This document shows, one piece after another, positions 49,651 to 59,855 of a stretch of 64,000 bases of DNA. This DNA comes from Pollenia angustigena. Lineage: Eukaryota; Arthropoda; Insecta; Diptera; Polleniidae. The notes under the pieces are model-generated. The model saw nothing but the letters and a program-made list of their open reading frames with translations, ran no database searches and was not told where the DNA came from. Within the stretch, counting starts at the first letter, position 1. Each line of letters begins with the position of its first letter. The translations under genes and the position numbers were made by a program. The stretch covers positions 96,930,151 through 96,994,150 of the forward strand of contig OV884060.1 of the NCBI GenBank assembly GCA_930367215.1, written 5' to 3'.

Positions 49651-51572
49651 CAGACAAGCCGGGCACATGGCGTTTTAACATAATTCGGGGACGCTGAATC
49701 CAGTGGTGCCCGCGGTTTTTTCAGATTGGCTCTGGTTTTCGAGATATACCGTTATTTCGAAAATGGAGGAGGTTGCACAACATATGTTCGCGTAACTCAA
49801 AAACGGTTTAGTTTATTGAAATTACTAAAAAAAATCGAAATTCCGCAATAAAATTTCATTTCAGAAACATACAACTCTTTTTCTAATATGAGTAGTCGTT
49901 ATTGAAACATAATTTTTTTTTTTGAAAAAAAAATTAATTTTTTTATCAAAATTTTGAAATTTTTGTTTTTTAAAAATTCATAAAAAATTAAAAAATGCAG
50001 CTAGGCTTCTAATTTTTTGCAGACTTATAAAAAACGAAGCTACAAACAAAACAAGTCATAAATCATTAAAATCTGTTTGCAACTTTTGATTTTATTCACA
50101 AAAGTCGACAAATTTTAATTAATTTAAAAATTTCATAAAACGCAATATTTGTATGGGAGCCCCCTAAGGGATGGTGATAAAGGGAAAGTATAATTTGAGA
50201 AAATGTTAAGAACAAAAAACTAGTGGAGGCCAGTCATACATTTTATCCCACTAGGAGTGACTCCTAGGCAGTTTTGGAACCTTTTCTTCAATATATATGA
50301 AGAATATAATTTATATGTAGTCTAAAATTATATAATTATATATATTTGTTACAAATTACGTATAATTAATATTTAATTATAATTAATAAGTATACGTATT
50401 TGCCATTGCAAACAATTTAGAAATTAAATTTTATATTTAAAATCACCTATAAAACTATGTAAAAAATTATTTTAAAATCAAACATTTTAATGACTAACGA
50501 AAATGATATACGAAATTATATAAGTACAGAAATACTACAAAAATTAACTATGTTAAATGAAAAATAATATATCTGACGTTATCTTTAACTTTCCCCAAGT
50601 TATTAAAGTTATGTAATTGAAAAACTTTTCGAATGAAATAATTTAATATAAACTGACAACGTCAAATATGTTTGCATATTTCCATCTAACAAAAGTTTGT
50701 GTGAATTTATTTCATCTATTATGAAAAAACTAAAAGTTGTAGACAGACTTTAATCACTTATAGCTTATTTTATTTGGAACTTTGTTTTTTATATGCGTAG
50801 AACCCTAGCCTTAAATTTGGCCCCTGCAGCGCCTAGGATGCCCCTAGATGGATCAAATGTATGACCAACCCCACATTATTTTTCATCTCAATCATTTATT
50901 TCTAACATACCCACCCGCTATCTCCATTCCTTAAGGGGGCTTCTATACAAAATGTTCAATGCAGACTAGAAATACATTGAAGAAAAAGTCCCATCAATGC
51001 CCAGGAGTTGCCCCTAGGATGATAAAATGTATGACTGGCCTCCATTAGTTTTTTTTCTTAACATTTTCTCAAATTATACTTTCCCTTTATCACCATCCCT
51101 TAGGGGGCTCCCATACAAATATTGCGTTTTATGAAATTCTTAAATTAAGTAAAATTTGTCGACTTTTGTGAATAAAATTAAAATTAGCTTCGTTTTTTAT
51201 AAGTCTGCAAAAACTTAGAAGCCTAGCTGCATTTTTTAATTTTTTATGAATTTTTAAAAAACAAAAATTTCGAAATTTTGATAAAAAAATAATTTTTTTT
51301 TCAAAAAAAAAATTATGTTTCAATAACGACTACTCATATTAGAAAAAGAGTTTTAGCGTTCTTTAAGTAAATTTTATTGCGGAATTTCGGTTTTCTTTAG
51401 TTTTTCAATAAGCTGAAGCGTTTTTGAGTTACGCGAATATATGTTGTGCAACCTCCTCCATTTTCGAAATAACGGTATATCTCGAAAACCAGAGCCAATC
51501 TGAAAAAACCGCGGGCACCACTGGATTCAGCGTCCTCGAATTATGTTAAAACGCCATGTGCCCGGCTTGTCA
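49651..51572. mobile_element. 1.9-kb foldback-type element with ~0.6-kb inverted repeats
   Basis: The left arm begins CAGACAAGCCGGGCACATGG and the right arm ends CCATGTGCCCGGCTTGTCA. The arms stay complementary with small differences to about 50290 and 50980. CGAAAAAA flanks both sides (49643-49650 and 51573-51580), an apparent 8-bp target duplication, and the two sides belong to one CR1/L2-like reverse transcriptase. The centre is AT-rich, with further degenerate copies of the inner arm motif near 50815-50945, and no transposase is seen. An 8-bp duplication would suit hAT or P-type families; long arms suit Foldback-like elements. Superfamily unresolved. Confidence 0.8.
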
Positions 51573-51580
51573 CGAAAAAA

Positions 51581-51925
51581 AAGTGTCAATTTCATGCACA
51601 GTGTTATCAAACCATGATCGTGACACCATCGTGCAGCAGTATCTAGCTGGTGTTGCATTAGCAGTATCTAGTTGGTGTTGCATTATTATTGTTGCGGTAT
51701 CTATGTTTTTATGAGCCACTACTATAGCAGTGTCGTCCGCATATGCGAACGTTTTGCATGTTTTTAGTTTATTAATAAGTTCGTTGGAATATATTAAGTA
51801 GAGTATGGGGCCTAATTTTGAGCCTTGTGGTACACCAAAATCCGAATTTGTTTTATTACTTAAAATGTTTTTTTCTTTTACGTAATATGTTCTTAGTGTT
51901 AGATAGTTTTTAAACCAATCTATTC
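51581..51925 (-). pseudogene. CR1/L2-like reverse transcriptase, palm part (first duplicate)
   Basis: On the minus strand: WFKNYLTLRTYYVKEKN, FGVPQGSKLGPILYLIYSNE, KTCKTFAYADDTAIVVAH. YADD is intact. A 25-bp tandem doublet (51636 and 51661) after it shifts the frame. The N-terminal part is absent. Confidence 0.72.
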
Positions 51926-52576
51926 GAGCCTTTTTAAGTATTTTACTGCATATTTCTTAATCATAGTTTTAACTAATGGAACATTAAGATCCTTGTGAAT
52001 ATTTGAGTTTTTAATATACCAAGGGGCAGCTGTGATTATTCGAAGTAGTTTCTTAACATTTTCTCAAATTATACTTTCCCTTTATCACCATCCCTTAGGG
52101 GGCTCCCATGCAAATATTGCGTTTTATGAAATTCTTAAATTAAGTAAAATTTGTCGACTTTTGTGAATAAAATTAAAAGTTGCAAACAGAATTTAATCAT
52201 TTATGACTTGTTTTGTTTTTAGCTTCGTTTTTTATAAGTCTGCAAAAACTTAGAAGCCTAGCTGCATTTTTTAATTTTTTATGAATTTTTAAAAAACAAA
52301 AATTTCGAAATTTTGATAAAAAAATAATTTTTTTTTCAAAAAAAAAATTATGTTTCAATAACGACTACTCATATTAGAAAAAGAGTTTTAGCGTTCTTAA
52401 AGTAAATTTTATTGCGGAATTTCGGTTTTTTTTAGTTTTTCAATAAGCTGAAGCGTTTTTGAGTTACGCGAATATATGTTGTGCAACCTCCTCCATTTTC
52501 GAAATAACGGTATATCTCGAAAACCAGAGCCAATCTGAAAAAACCGCGGGCACCACTGGATTCAGCGTCCTCGAAT

Positions 52577-52962
52577 TATGTTAAAACGCCATGTGCCCGG
52601 CTTGTCACGAAAAAAAAGTGTCAATTTCATGCACAGTGTTATCAAACCATGATCGTGACACCATCGTGCAGCAGTATCTAGCTGGTGTTGCATTAGCAGT
52701 ATCTAGCTGGTGTTGCATTATTATTGTTGCGGTATCTATGTTTTTATGAGCCACTACTATAGCAGTGTCGTCCGCATATGCGAACGTTTTGCATGTTTTT
52801 AGTTTATTAATAAGTTCGTTGGAATATATTAAGTAGAGTATGGGGCCTAATTTTGAGCCTTGTGGTACACCAAAATCCGAATTTGTTTTATTACTTAAAA
52901 TGTTTTTTTCTTTTACGTAATATGTTCTTAGTGTTAGATAGTTTTTAAACCAATCTATTCGA
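52577..52962 (-). pseudogene. CR1/L2-like reverse transcriptase, palm part (second duplicate)
   Basis: Copy of 51581-51925 made by the ~1-kb tandem duplication, including the 25-bp doublet. Its 5' side joins jockey ORF2 coding sequence at AGCCTTTTTAAG (about 52962). Confidence 0.72.
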
Positions 52963-53615
52963 GCCTTTTTAAGTATTTTATTGCATATTTCTTAATCATA
53001 GTTTTAACTAATGGAACATTAAGATCCTTGTGAATATTTGAGTTTTTAATATACCAAGGGGCAGCTGTGATTATTCGAAGTAGTTTATTTTGGCGCCTTT
53101 GAATTTTTTCGATATTAGAGGCCGAGGCAGTGCCCCATAACTGAATACCATAGCACCAGATTGGCTTTAAGATGGAGTTGTAAAGAAGAAGTTTGCAGTC
53201 GAGACTAAGGACAGAGTTTCTTCCAATGAGCCAATGAATTTGGATGGCTTTTAGTTTCATTTGAGTTAATTTTGCCTCTATATGGCTTTTCCACGTTAAA
53301 CGGCGATCTAGATGAATACCGAGGTATTTTACATGCGAATTTTGAGGTATTATTTGATTATTGATTTTATTAGGGGGCATGATTCCCGACGCAAGGTGAA
53401 TGTTATATGTACGCATTTTTGCTCATTGACCTCTATCCTCCATTGCTTTAACCATAGTTCATTTTAAAATTTTGATCCTGTAGGTATCGATATGCCTCTT
53501 GACGGTTTTCGTGCACGCTCAAAAAAGCTGTATCATCAGCAAATGTTGAAGTTTGTGTGTAGTTGTTTGTTGGCATATCCGAGGTATATATTAAGTATAA
53601 AAGTGGGCCCAGGAT

Positions 53616-53903
53616 GCTTCCCTGAGGGACTCCAGCGTCAATTTGCTGAGGAGAGCTTAAATAATCACCTTCTTTAATAATAAATTTTCGACCGACTAAG
53701 TAGCTTTCTAACAGCTTGTGTCTGTTTACTAGTAAGTTGAGCTTCAATTTATGTAATAAGCTTCCCTGAGGGACTCCAGCGTCAATTTGCTGATGAGAGC
53801 TTAAATAATCACCTTCTTTAATAATAAATTTTCGACCGACTAAGTAGCTTTCTAACAGCTTGTGTGTGTTTACTGGTAAGTTGAGCTTCAATTTATGTAA
53901 TAA
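53616..53903 (-). repeat. In-frame 144-bp tandem duplication in jockey RT
   Basis: 53616-53759 is repeated as 53760-53903 with a few base changes. It doubles the segment encoding HKLLESYLVGRKFIIKEGDY through IDAGVPQGS (48 codons) without breaking the frame. The array jockey copies have one copy. Confidence 0.9.
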
Positions 53904-53906
53904 GCC

Positions 53907-54086
53907 AGACTTTATCAAAAAATTGAGAAACATCGATGAAGAGAGCGGGACAATATTTTTTTTCTTCAAAGGCTTTTCTTATTGCGTTTACTATACAGAC
54001 TTTATCAAAAAATTGAGAAACATCGATGAAGAGAGCGGAACAATATTTTTTTTCTTCAAAGGCTTTTCTTATTGCGTTTACTATAC
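53907..54086 (-). repeat. In-frame 90-bp tandem duplication in jockey RT
   Basis: 53907-53996 is repeated as 53997-54086, doubling VNAIRKAFEEKKYC-ALFIDVS-FFDKV (30 codons) in frame. One base differs (GGGACAA versus GGAACAA). Confidence 0.9.
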
Positions 54087-55700
54087 GATGGGTTTGCTCA
54101 ATTGTGCTGTGTTCTCTTCTAAAGTCGCATTGGTGGTTAGGAATACATCTATTTTCATTTAAAATTGGGGTTAATTTTGACGCTAACAGCTTCTCAAACA
54201 GCTTTGATATATTAGAAAGTAAGCTTATAGGCCTTTATGACTCAACTTTTGTGTGATCCTTTCCAGGTTTAGGTATCATGGTGACTAAGGAGACCTTCCA
54301 CTTTTGAGGATAGTATTCAAGGCGTAAAATAGCATTAAAAATTAAAAGAATAATTTTCTTTGCTACGCTGGGTAGCTCTAAAAGCATTTTGTTGTTTAAA
54401 TCACAAATAGCCTTTTCGATTTCTCTTATCTCAAATCTTAGCGGAACAGCTGCTCTAGCAGCAACAGGTGGTAACTCGACCGCAATATCGTGAGATATAT
54501 TTGGGATAAATACGTTTTTTAAATGATTGACAAACAGATTTCCTTTTTCAACATCATTTCTTGCCCAACTTCCATTCAAGTTTCTTAATGGTGGTTTAGA
54601 GACAACTGGCTTTTTGAGATTTCTAGCTGCACGCCATAATGAGTAGTTTGATTGTGGGGTTGCATCAAGTTCCAAAAGATATTTTTCCAGAGAAGCCGTT
54701 TTCTTAGTCTGCAGTAACTTTCTTAGTCTTTTTGTACACTCTTTAAGTAAGTTCTTAAGTTGAGGGGATCTGTGCAATTGCCACTCTCTTCGAGCCCTCC
54801 TTTTTTCAGACAAAAGATGCTCGACATCTGTGGAATATATTTTAATAGTTTTTGTTTTTTTGGGGGCAATATTGGAATGTTGAACAGCTAGTTTCAGAAA
54901 ACTGTCAAAATTGTCAATAGAGCGATCTACATAATCCGGTGTACTGAGCGCAATATTTCCTGTGCAATGGGTACTGAGATATTTTTTATATTTTAACCAA
55001 TTAATTTGCGTAGCTGTCGTCGGAGGTACAATTCTATTGGGGTTCATTATAGTAACAATTGTAGGTGTGTGGTCGGAAGATAAATCTAGGGAGGCTTCAA
55101 CATGAATCGTTTCTATGGGAATGCCTTTAACAACGCCGAAATCGATGACATCTGGAATTTTTTGATGATCAGTGGGCCAATATGTTGGTTGTCCGCTCGC
55201 TACCACATTTAAATCCATTTTAGAAATTGTGTTAAATAAAACACGACCCTTTGGTGTTATAAGTCGCGACCCCCAGACGGTATGTTTAGCGTTATAATCG
55301 CCAGCGGCTAGGAAACACGGTATTAATGATTTAAAATATTTATAATATTGGTCCTCCGATATTGAAAATCTAGGCGGGGAGTATAACGATGAAATTACTA
55401 GGCTTCTATTTAATTCCTCAACGCAAATGTTCGTTGCTTGGAGATAATCTTCACGATGATCACACATTAGGTAGTGTTTGACTCGGGTTTTTATTAAAAT
55501 GGCAGAACCTCCACAAGCGCTATCTCGTGGGTCCTTGGTATCATATAGTATATAACCATTTATATTAAACGTATTTCTTGAGGTCAAATGAGTTTCAGAA
55601 ATCATCATGACATCAATTTGTTTATTTTTAAGAAAGTATTCTAATTCATTTTTATGTTGGCGGATGCCGTTTGCGTTCCAAAAACAAATTTTTAAACAGT

Positions 55701-57170
55701 TCATTGTTTGTTAAGTACAGCTTGCAATAACATCGATTGCATTCTAAGCATTTCCTGCATCATATTACCCATTGTGTTAGTAAAATTATTTACCGTTTGC
55801 ACTAATGTTTCCATTGTTTTTTCTAAACGACTTAAATTAGAAACTGGAGTTTCATCATTACTTGGCGAGGCACCTTGCATTGGCTCATGGTTTGATTTTA
55901 GGACGTTAGCGTAAGAGGTTCTGTTATTACTAGGCTGGGGGGCTTCAATTGCATTTGTGTTTACCTGATTTGTTACCTGCATTTGAGGGGGATTAGTTTT
56001 CGGTCCGACCGACTGCTTGACGATAGTATATACAGGGCATCCTCTATAATTGGCAGTGTGATTACCGCCACAGTTGCTACATTTTTTTACGTTGGGGTCG
56101 GTTTTAGACTTGTCGCAAAGAACTGTTCCATGTAATTCACCACATACTACGCAAACAGGGGCTAAGTAGCAGTATGCCTTAGTATGGCCAAATTCCGGGC
56201 TGTTTATACATTGAACAGGACCATTTCTTTTGTGTGGCTCCTCAACAGTTACCCTTCTGTAGAGAATATATTTTAAATTATATATTGGATGCGTTTCATT
56301 TTTTTTGAGCTTAACGTCGCCGGGTTCTAGCTCCACTCGAAATAGTGGTTGGGGATTTTTTTCCCTATTTTTGATATTTGTTACGTTTTTGATTTTAATG
56401 CCCTTCATTTCTAAAAAAGCTTTAATTTTCCCTGGGTCTACGCATTAGTCTATACCCTTGATTACTACCTGAAGACCTTTACTGCTCTTCAGTTGATAAG
56501 TATAAAAGTTTTTATTCAGAGTATTTTAGTCTCGTTAATGATACCGCGCTTTATTGCAGCTACATAAAAGGAATTTTCATCTATCACCGAAATTAAACTT
56601 TTTATTAACGCATTAGAGTTTTGCTCTCTAAGGTATATCGGGGGTGGCTTAGACGATTTAATGACGTTTGGTGCTTCAGAGGATTCATCCTCCAGAATCG
56701 CAAAACGATTTTGTGCATTTATTTTATCAAAAGATGGTACTTTTGAGGCCGAAGCAACTGCTGCAGAGGTAGGGCTGCGTCCCCATTTAAGCACTGTTAT
56801 GTACCTGTCCATACCAACTTGTACTGTAGGCTTTTGACAGCTTTTTACAGGGGGGTTTTCCATTGCATTTGTGTTTAAGTTCATGGTATCATTTCCCACT
56901 AAATTTGTTTTTGACGTCCAGGCAATACTTGCTGGCCTGGCAACACTTGTCACCAAATCTTGTTGTAGTTTTTTTTAATGAGTCACTCTCCACCGTTTGT
57001 GTAAATACCGAGGGTGAGAGGGAACGTGTTCGAGTAATTGGCTTAGCCGTTAAATAGTTTATATTGTTTTGTTTTGTTTTATTTATTTCTGCATTATTTT
57101 CATTTGCTTGAACTAAAACGTAAACGTTTCTTTCATTTTGTCTTAGTGTTGTTTCACTGTTTGTACTCAT
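55701..57170 (-). pseudogene. Jockey ORF1 (gag-like RNA-binding protein)
   Basis: It starts MSTNSETTLRQNERN at 57170. The frame shifts near 56900 into the stretch with VGMDRYITVLKWG and FAILEDESSE (56516-56956), is interrupted again near 56443 by a TAG after KGID, and finishes in an open 235-codon stretch (55701-56408). That last part holds a pre-zinc-knuckle domain (KIKNVTNIKNRE, PLFRVELEP) and three knuckle-like blocks: QCINSPEFGHTKAYC (second Cys replaced by Ser), CVVCGELHGTVLC and CSNCGGNHTANYRGC. It overlaps ORF2 by four bases. A cytoplasmic/nuclear RNA-packaging role is known for such proteins. Confidence 0.83.
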
Positions 57171-57438
57171 GCAAAGAGTTGTTTTTGTTTTTCACCGTTT
57201 TGCTTTGCTTTCATATTTTTATTATTTATTGTATTTTACAACAACAAAAGAAAAACAAGAATTTAAATGTTTTATTCAGAATATGTATACACATGTATGA
57301 ACATTCACTGTTTTATTTAATTTTATCGTTTTAAATTGTTCACTATTATGTTAAATAATTTAAATAACAAAATATGTATATTATTTTTTTTAAGCGTCCA
57401 TTCGCTGCTTATATTACAAAATCAAATGTGATTAATTA
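57171..57438. other. AT-rich flank upstream of jockey ORF1
   Basis: May include the 5' untranslated region of the jockey copy. No second boundary motif or gene is recognised. Confidence 0.35.
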
Positions 57439-57910
57439 AGGCCAGTTTACACGGTAATACAATGTGTTACGACATGTCGAAAGATTATGTAGATTATATG
57501 TAGAAGATTATCATGTAAAAGCAAAATGTATTGAGTAAGAGAGAATACGGATACAAAATCTGACAAGCGGTCGGTAAATGGTTTTTTTTCTAAACCATTT
57601 TAGAAACCTATGTATTCTCATCACACCAGAGGTGTATTTTAACAGAGTATATTGAAGGTGATAGCATTTTTATACGATTATAAAAACAACTAAAATCAAC
57701 TCAGGAAATTTTCATGTTGTTTTTGTAAATATTTAAAACTGCAACCATCTGATTTTTTGTTATTATTTTGGATTTTACTTATACCATCTGTGTAAACATG
57801 AACTATACTTACAAAAGATTTTTATTTTTTTCTTTTAAACACGGAGAGAATTTCATAATATTTTGATTCTACAAAGTCGTAATACATTGTATTACCGTGT
57901 AAACTGGCCT
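57439..57910. mobile_element. 472-bp TIR element with TTA target duplication
   Basis: The left end AGGCCAGTTTACACGGTAAT continues to TTACGAC (57439-57473) and is complementary to 57876-57910 over 35 bp with one mismatch. TTA flanks both sides (57436-57438, 57911-57913). No coding frame. TTA duplication fits the TWA preference of PIF/Harbinger, but the ends differ from those of the 283-bp MITE. Confidence 0.78.
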
Positions 57911-58072
57911 TTAATAGTTCAAATCGTATGCGGGGCTAAAATACACGTCTGTATCACAACAAAGCACAAACCGAACAAAAACATCAAAAGTAATTACAAC
58001 TCAACTGTGTTGAATTTTGTGAACAGTAAACGTCCCATATTTCATTTTAATGATATTCGATTAACGTTCCTT

Positions 58073-58143
58073 CATGGTTCAGTTGTCTAGGGGGTGTGTT
58101 AAGTTAGAAGCTGAGAGTTCCCTGGTTCGAATCTTGGTTTTTT
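58073..58143 (+). ncRNA. tRNA-like sequence (tRNA pseudogene or SINE head)
   Basis: TGGTTCAGTTGTCTAGGGGG resembles a pol III A box with D-loop. GGTTCGAATC at 58124-58133 matches a B box/T-arm, and a run of T's follows at 58138. Spacing is tRNA-like, but the acceptor stem does not pair convincingly and no CCA or clear anticodon arm is seen, so a functional tRNA is unlikely. Confidence 0.4.
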
Positions 58144-58321
58144 AAAAAGAATTTTTTTTTTACATTTTTATTTTTTTATGTTCTAAAAACGATTTAAAAA
58201 AAATATTTACCAGTTTTCGCTTTTTAAATTTTATTTATAATGAAGTTTTAGGTATTGTAAATATGTACGTATATGTAAAAATTATTTAGTTTTTGTCTAG
58301 TTGCTCTGTATTCTGCTCGCA

Positions 58322-58378
58322 CAATGGTGAAGGGTATATAAGATTCGGCACAGCCGAATATAGCACTCTAACTTGTTT
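58322..58378 (+). repeat. 3' end of a dispersed dipteran repeat
   Basis: GGTGAAGGGTATATAAGATT, then CGGCACAGCCGAATATAGCA and ACTTGTTT: the same terminal style as the inverted copies at 447 and 13319. Confidence 0.65.
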
Positions 58379-58594
58379 ATTTTAATTTTAAACAAAGACC
58401 GGCGTTTGGCTCGTACGAAGTTTTATCAGCAAGTAATGAAAAGTCAAAAGTTTGACAGACTCAATACGCTACATGTGAGGTTGGCAGATGCCACCACCAC
58501 ATGCAGCGTGGCTCGCACCAAGCGATGTTCCATGTTTCCAGTAGGCTGAATTCAGACGAGACAGACGCCAATAATCCTAGAAGTACTTGCGTGC

Positions 58595-59032
58595 AATGAA
58601 AAAATTGACTCGAGAAAATTTGGAGATTTTGCTAAGGAAACTCTAAAAATATGTATATACTAATAGTACCCTTGGAGAAATATGTCTGCTACAGTTCACA
58701 AAATCCTTTATCATGGAAAAGATGTCATTAAATATCAGTTGGTGCCACTTGCAGATTTATCAGAGGAAGCTCAGGCAAAAAGGAATAAGGCTTACAAATT
58801 TTATAGGGAGCACAATACTAGGAAAATTTCACGAAATTCCACTAATGAAGATCTATTTAATATATTATTGACAACGTCAGATCCGTTCATCTCCAGTATT
58901 CGAAATCAATTGAAAGTGGAACATCGGGATTTAGATGAAGAAGTCAAAAAACTACTAAAGAACAGAAATAACACAGAACATAAAATGGAATATTTGCAAT
59001 CAATCTTTCAATTAAATGAACAAAAATTATAA
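58595..59032 (+). pseudogene. C-terminal part of a RAG1/Transib-like transposase-like protein
   Basis: An open frame of 116 codons (58682-59032) reads MSATVHKILYHGKDVIKY, then LADLSEEAQAKRNKAYKFYR, HNTRKISRNSTNEDLF and TTSDPFISS, ending in a basic/acidic tail. Upstream, in frame, DSRKFGDFAKETLK and YPWRN are readable but contain TAA and TAG near 58655. I recognise this as the C-terminal block of the family whose N-terminal/central part sits in the array units. By analogy with RAG1 the acidic LSEE segment is where the third catalytic residue (Glu) of the DDE triad is expected. Whether it is a truncated copy, an exon of a larger gene or a domesticated fragment cannot be told; no N-terminal part is found nearby. 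Confidence 0.6.
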
Positions 59033-59855
59033 TTCATTAGATCTACGACAGATATTGTATTAGTAAAAAATAATAATAAACAGAACCTCACATTGTTACA
59101 AAAGCTATTAAAATATATTTCTGCTTTTATTTTTAAAAGGTTTTTTTATCCACATATGTATCAAATGTTTTAATAAAAAAGAAATATTAAAAAAATAAAT
59201 ACCTATATTTTCGTATCAAAATTTAAAAAAAAAAACAGAATTCAGCGGATTTACTCTGCTAATATTAACAGATTTTACAACAAATAGATTCTAGTAGTAG
59301 TAATGTCAAGTTTTTAAGTTTTTTTTAAGTGTAAACAAATTTGAAAGCAAAAAATTGTTAATTTTTTTAGTAATAGGGTGTGTGCGAAACGGTAGCAAAG
59401 TTCTATGGTGAAATGAAATTTGTTTGTGGTAGAAAATTTTCATAGTTGTGCTGTGTGAAATTATAACATTTTTGACAACGTAAAATTTTGACTTAAAGAA
59501 AAAAAACAATTACAAATAGTTTTGTGAAAATGAATAAATTAAACAAACGTTTACCAATAATCATTTCAATTCTGTTGGAAATGAGATCGTCCCAACTTTT
59601 TGATGAATTCGTTCTGATATATTAACAATTTTTACAAAAAGTGTGGGCAAAAAAGCTTATACATATTTAAAAACTTACATCTTGTATAATGTGCTGTTTT
59701 TACGATACTTGCACGTTTTCAGACGAGCAAGCGATACACGGACGAGTATGCAAGCAAAAAGAGTTTTTTTTCAACACTCGTCTAAATAACGTTTTGTTAC
59801 GTTTTTCATTTTGCTTTTGTCAAATAACATTGTTACCACTATATTAAAGTTAACT
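59033..59855. other. AT-rich sequence, no gene recognised
   Basis: Contains TTCAGACGAG at about 59720 (also near 58550) and CTCGTCTAAATAACG near 59782, a weak inverted pair that could be decayed transposon ends around the RAG1-like fragment. Otherwise nothing. Confidence 0.3.

Larger units (their letters stand above)
48555..52962 (-). mobile_element. CR1/L2-like non-LTR retrotransposon, 5'-truncated, inside jockey, itself interrupted and partly duplicated
   Basis: A second retroelement family on the minus strand. Its sequence lies at 48555-49642 and 51581-51925, and again at 52577-52962 because of a local duplication. It carries GVPQGSKLGPILYLIYSNEL, FAYADDTAIV, YKYLGVYVDHNFK and HGITAWGN, ending in a tail with HQTRMNAEGR and NKLPLKILN. 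This tail style fits CR1/L2/Daphne-type elements rather than jockey. It is 5'-truncated and abuts jockey ORF2 on both sides without an obvious target duplication; about seven jockey bases are missing at the join. Confidence 0.75.
51057..53087. repeat. ~1-kb tandem duplication across three nested elements
   Basis: 51057-52051 (995 bp) is repeated as 52052-53087 (1036 bp), starting CTTAACATTTTCTC and ending CGAAGTAGTTT. It covers part of the right foldback arm, the CR1/L2-like palm region and part of jockey ORF2. The first copy lacks 41 bp (present at about 52178-52218). The junction near 52048-52052 shares only T's with its source. Confidence 0.9.
52962..55704 (-). pseudogene. Jockey ORF2: endonuclease + reverse transcriptase
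   Basis: The first frame (54235-55704, 489 codons) holds the endonuclease domain (about residues 1-220: CFWNANG, SETHL, GGSAILIKT, AGDYNAKH, SSDHTP) and the start of the reverse transcriptase (PKPGKDHTKVES). It ends at a TAA where the array copies have a Tyr codon. Then follow VNAIRKAFEEKKYCSALFID, the VPQGS block, FADDTAFLSV (about 53545) and, in 52955-53416, VKYLGIHLDRRLTW and the C-terminal domain. Two in-frame tandem duplications lie in the RT (90 bp at 53907-54086, 144 bp at 53616-53903). Catalytic residues are present, but the stop, duplications and lost 3' end make it non-functional as it stands. Confidence 0.85.
52962..57170 (-). mobile_element. Jockey-type retrotransposon, better preserved copy
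   Basis: Contains ORF1 from 57170 and ORF2 from 55704 on the minus strand, and is longer at the 5' side than the array copies. Its detached 3' end is at 48424-48553. It keeps WNANG, SETHL, AGDYNAKH, SSDHTP and FADDTA, all degraded or partly degraded in the array copies. The exact 5' end is not visible; AT-rich sequence upstream of 57170 may be 5' untranslated. Confidence 0.88.

Noticed and set aside
58073..58143. Functional tRNA gene
   Set aside because: The ends do not pair as an acceptor stem and the anticodon arm is unclear, so only a tRNA-like call is kept.
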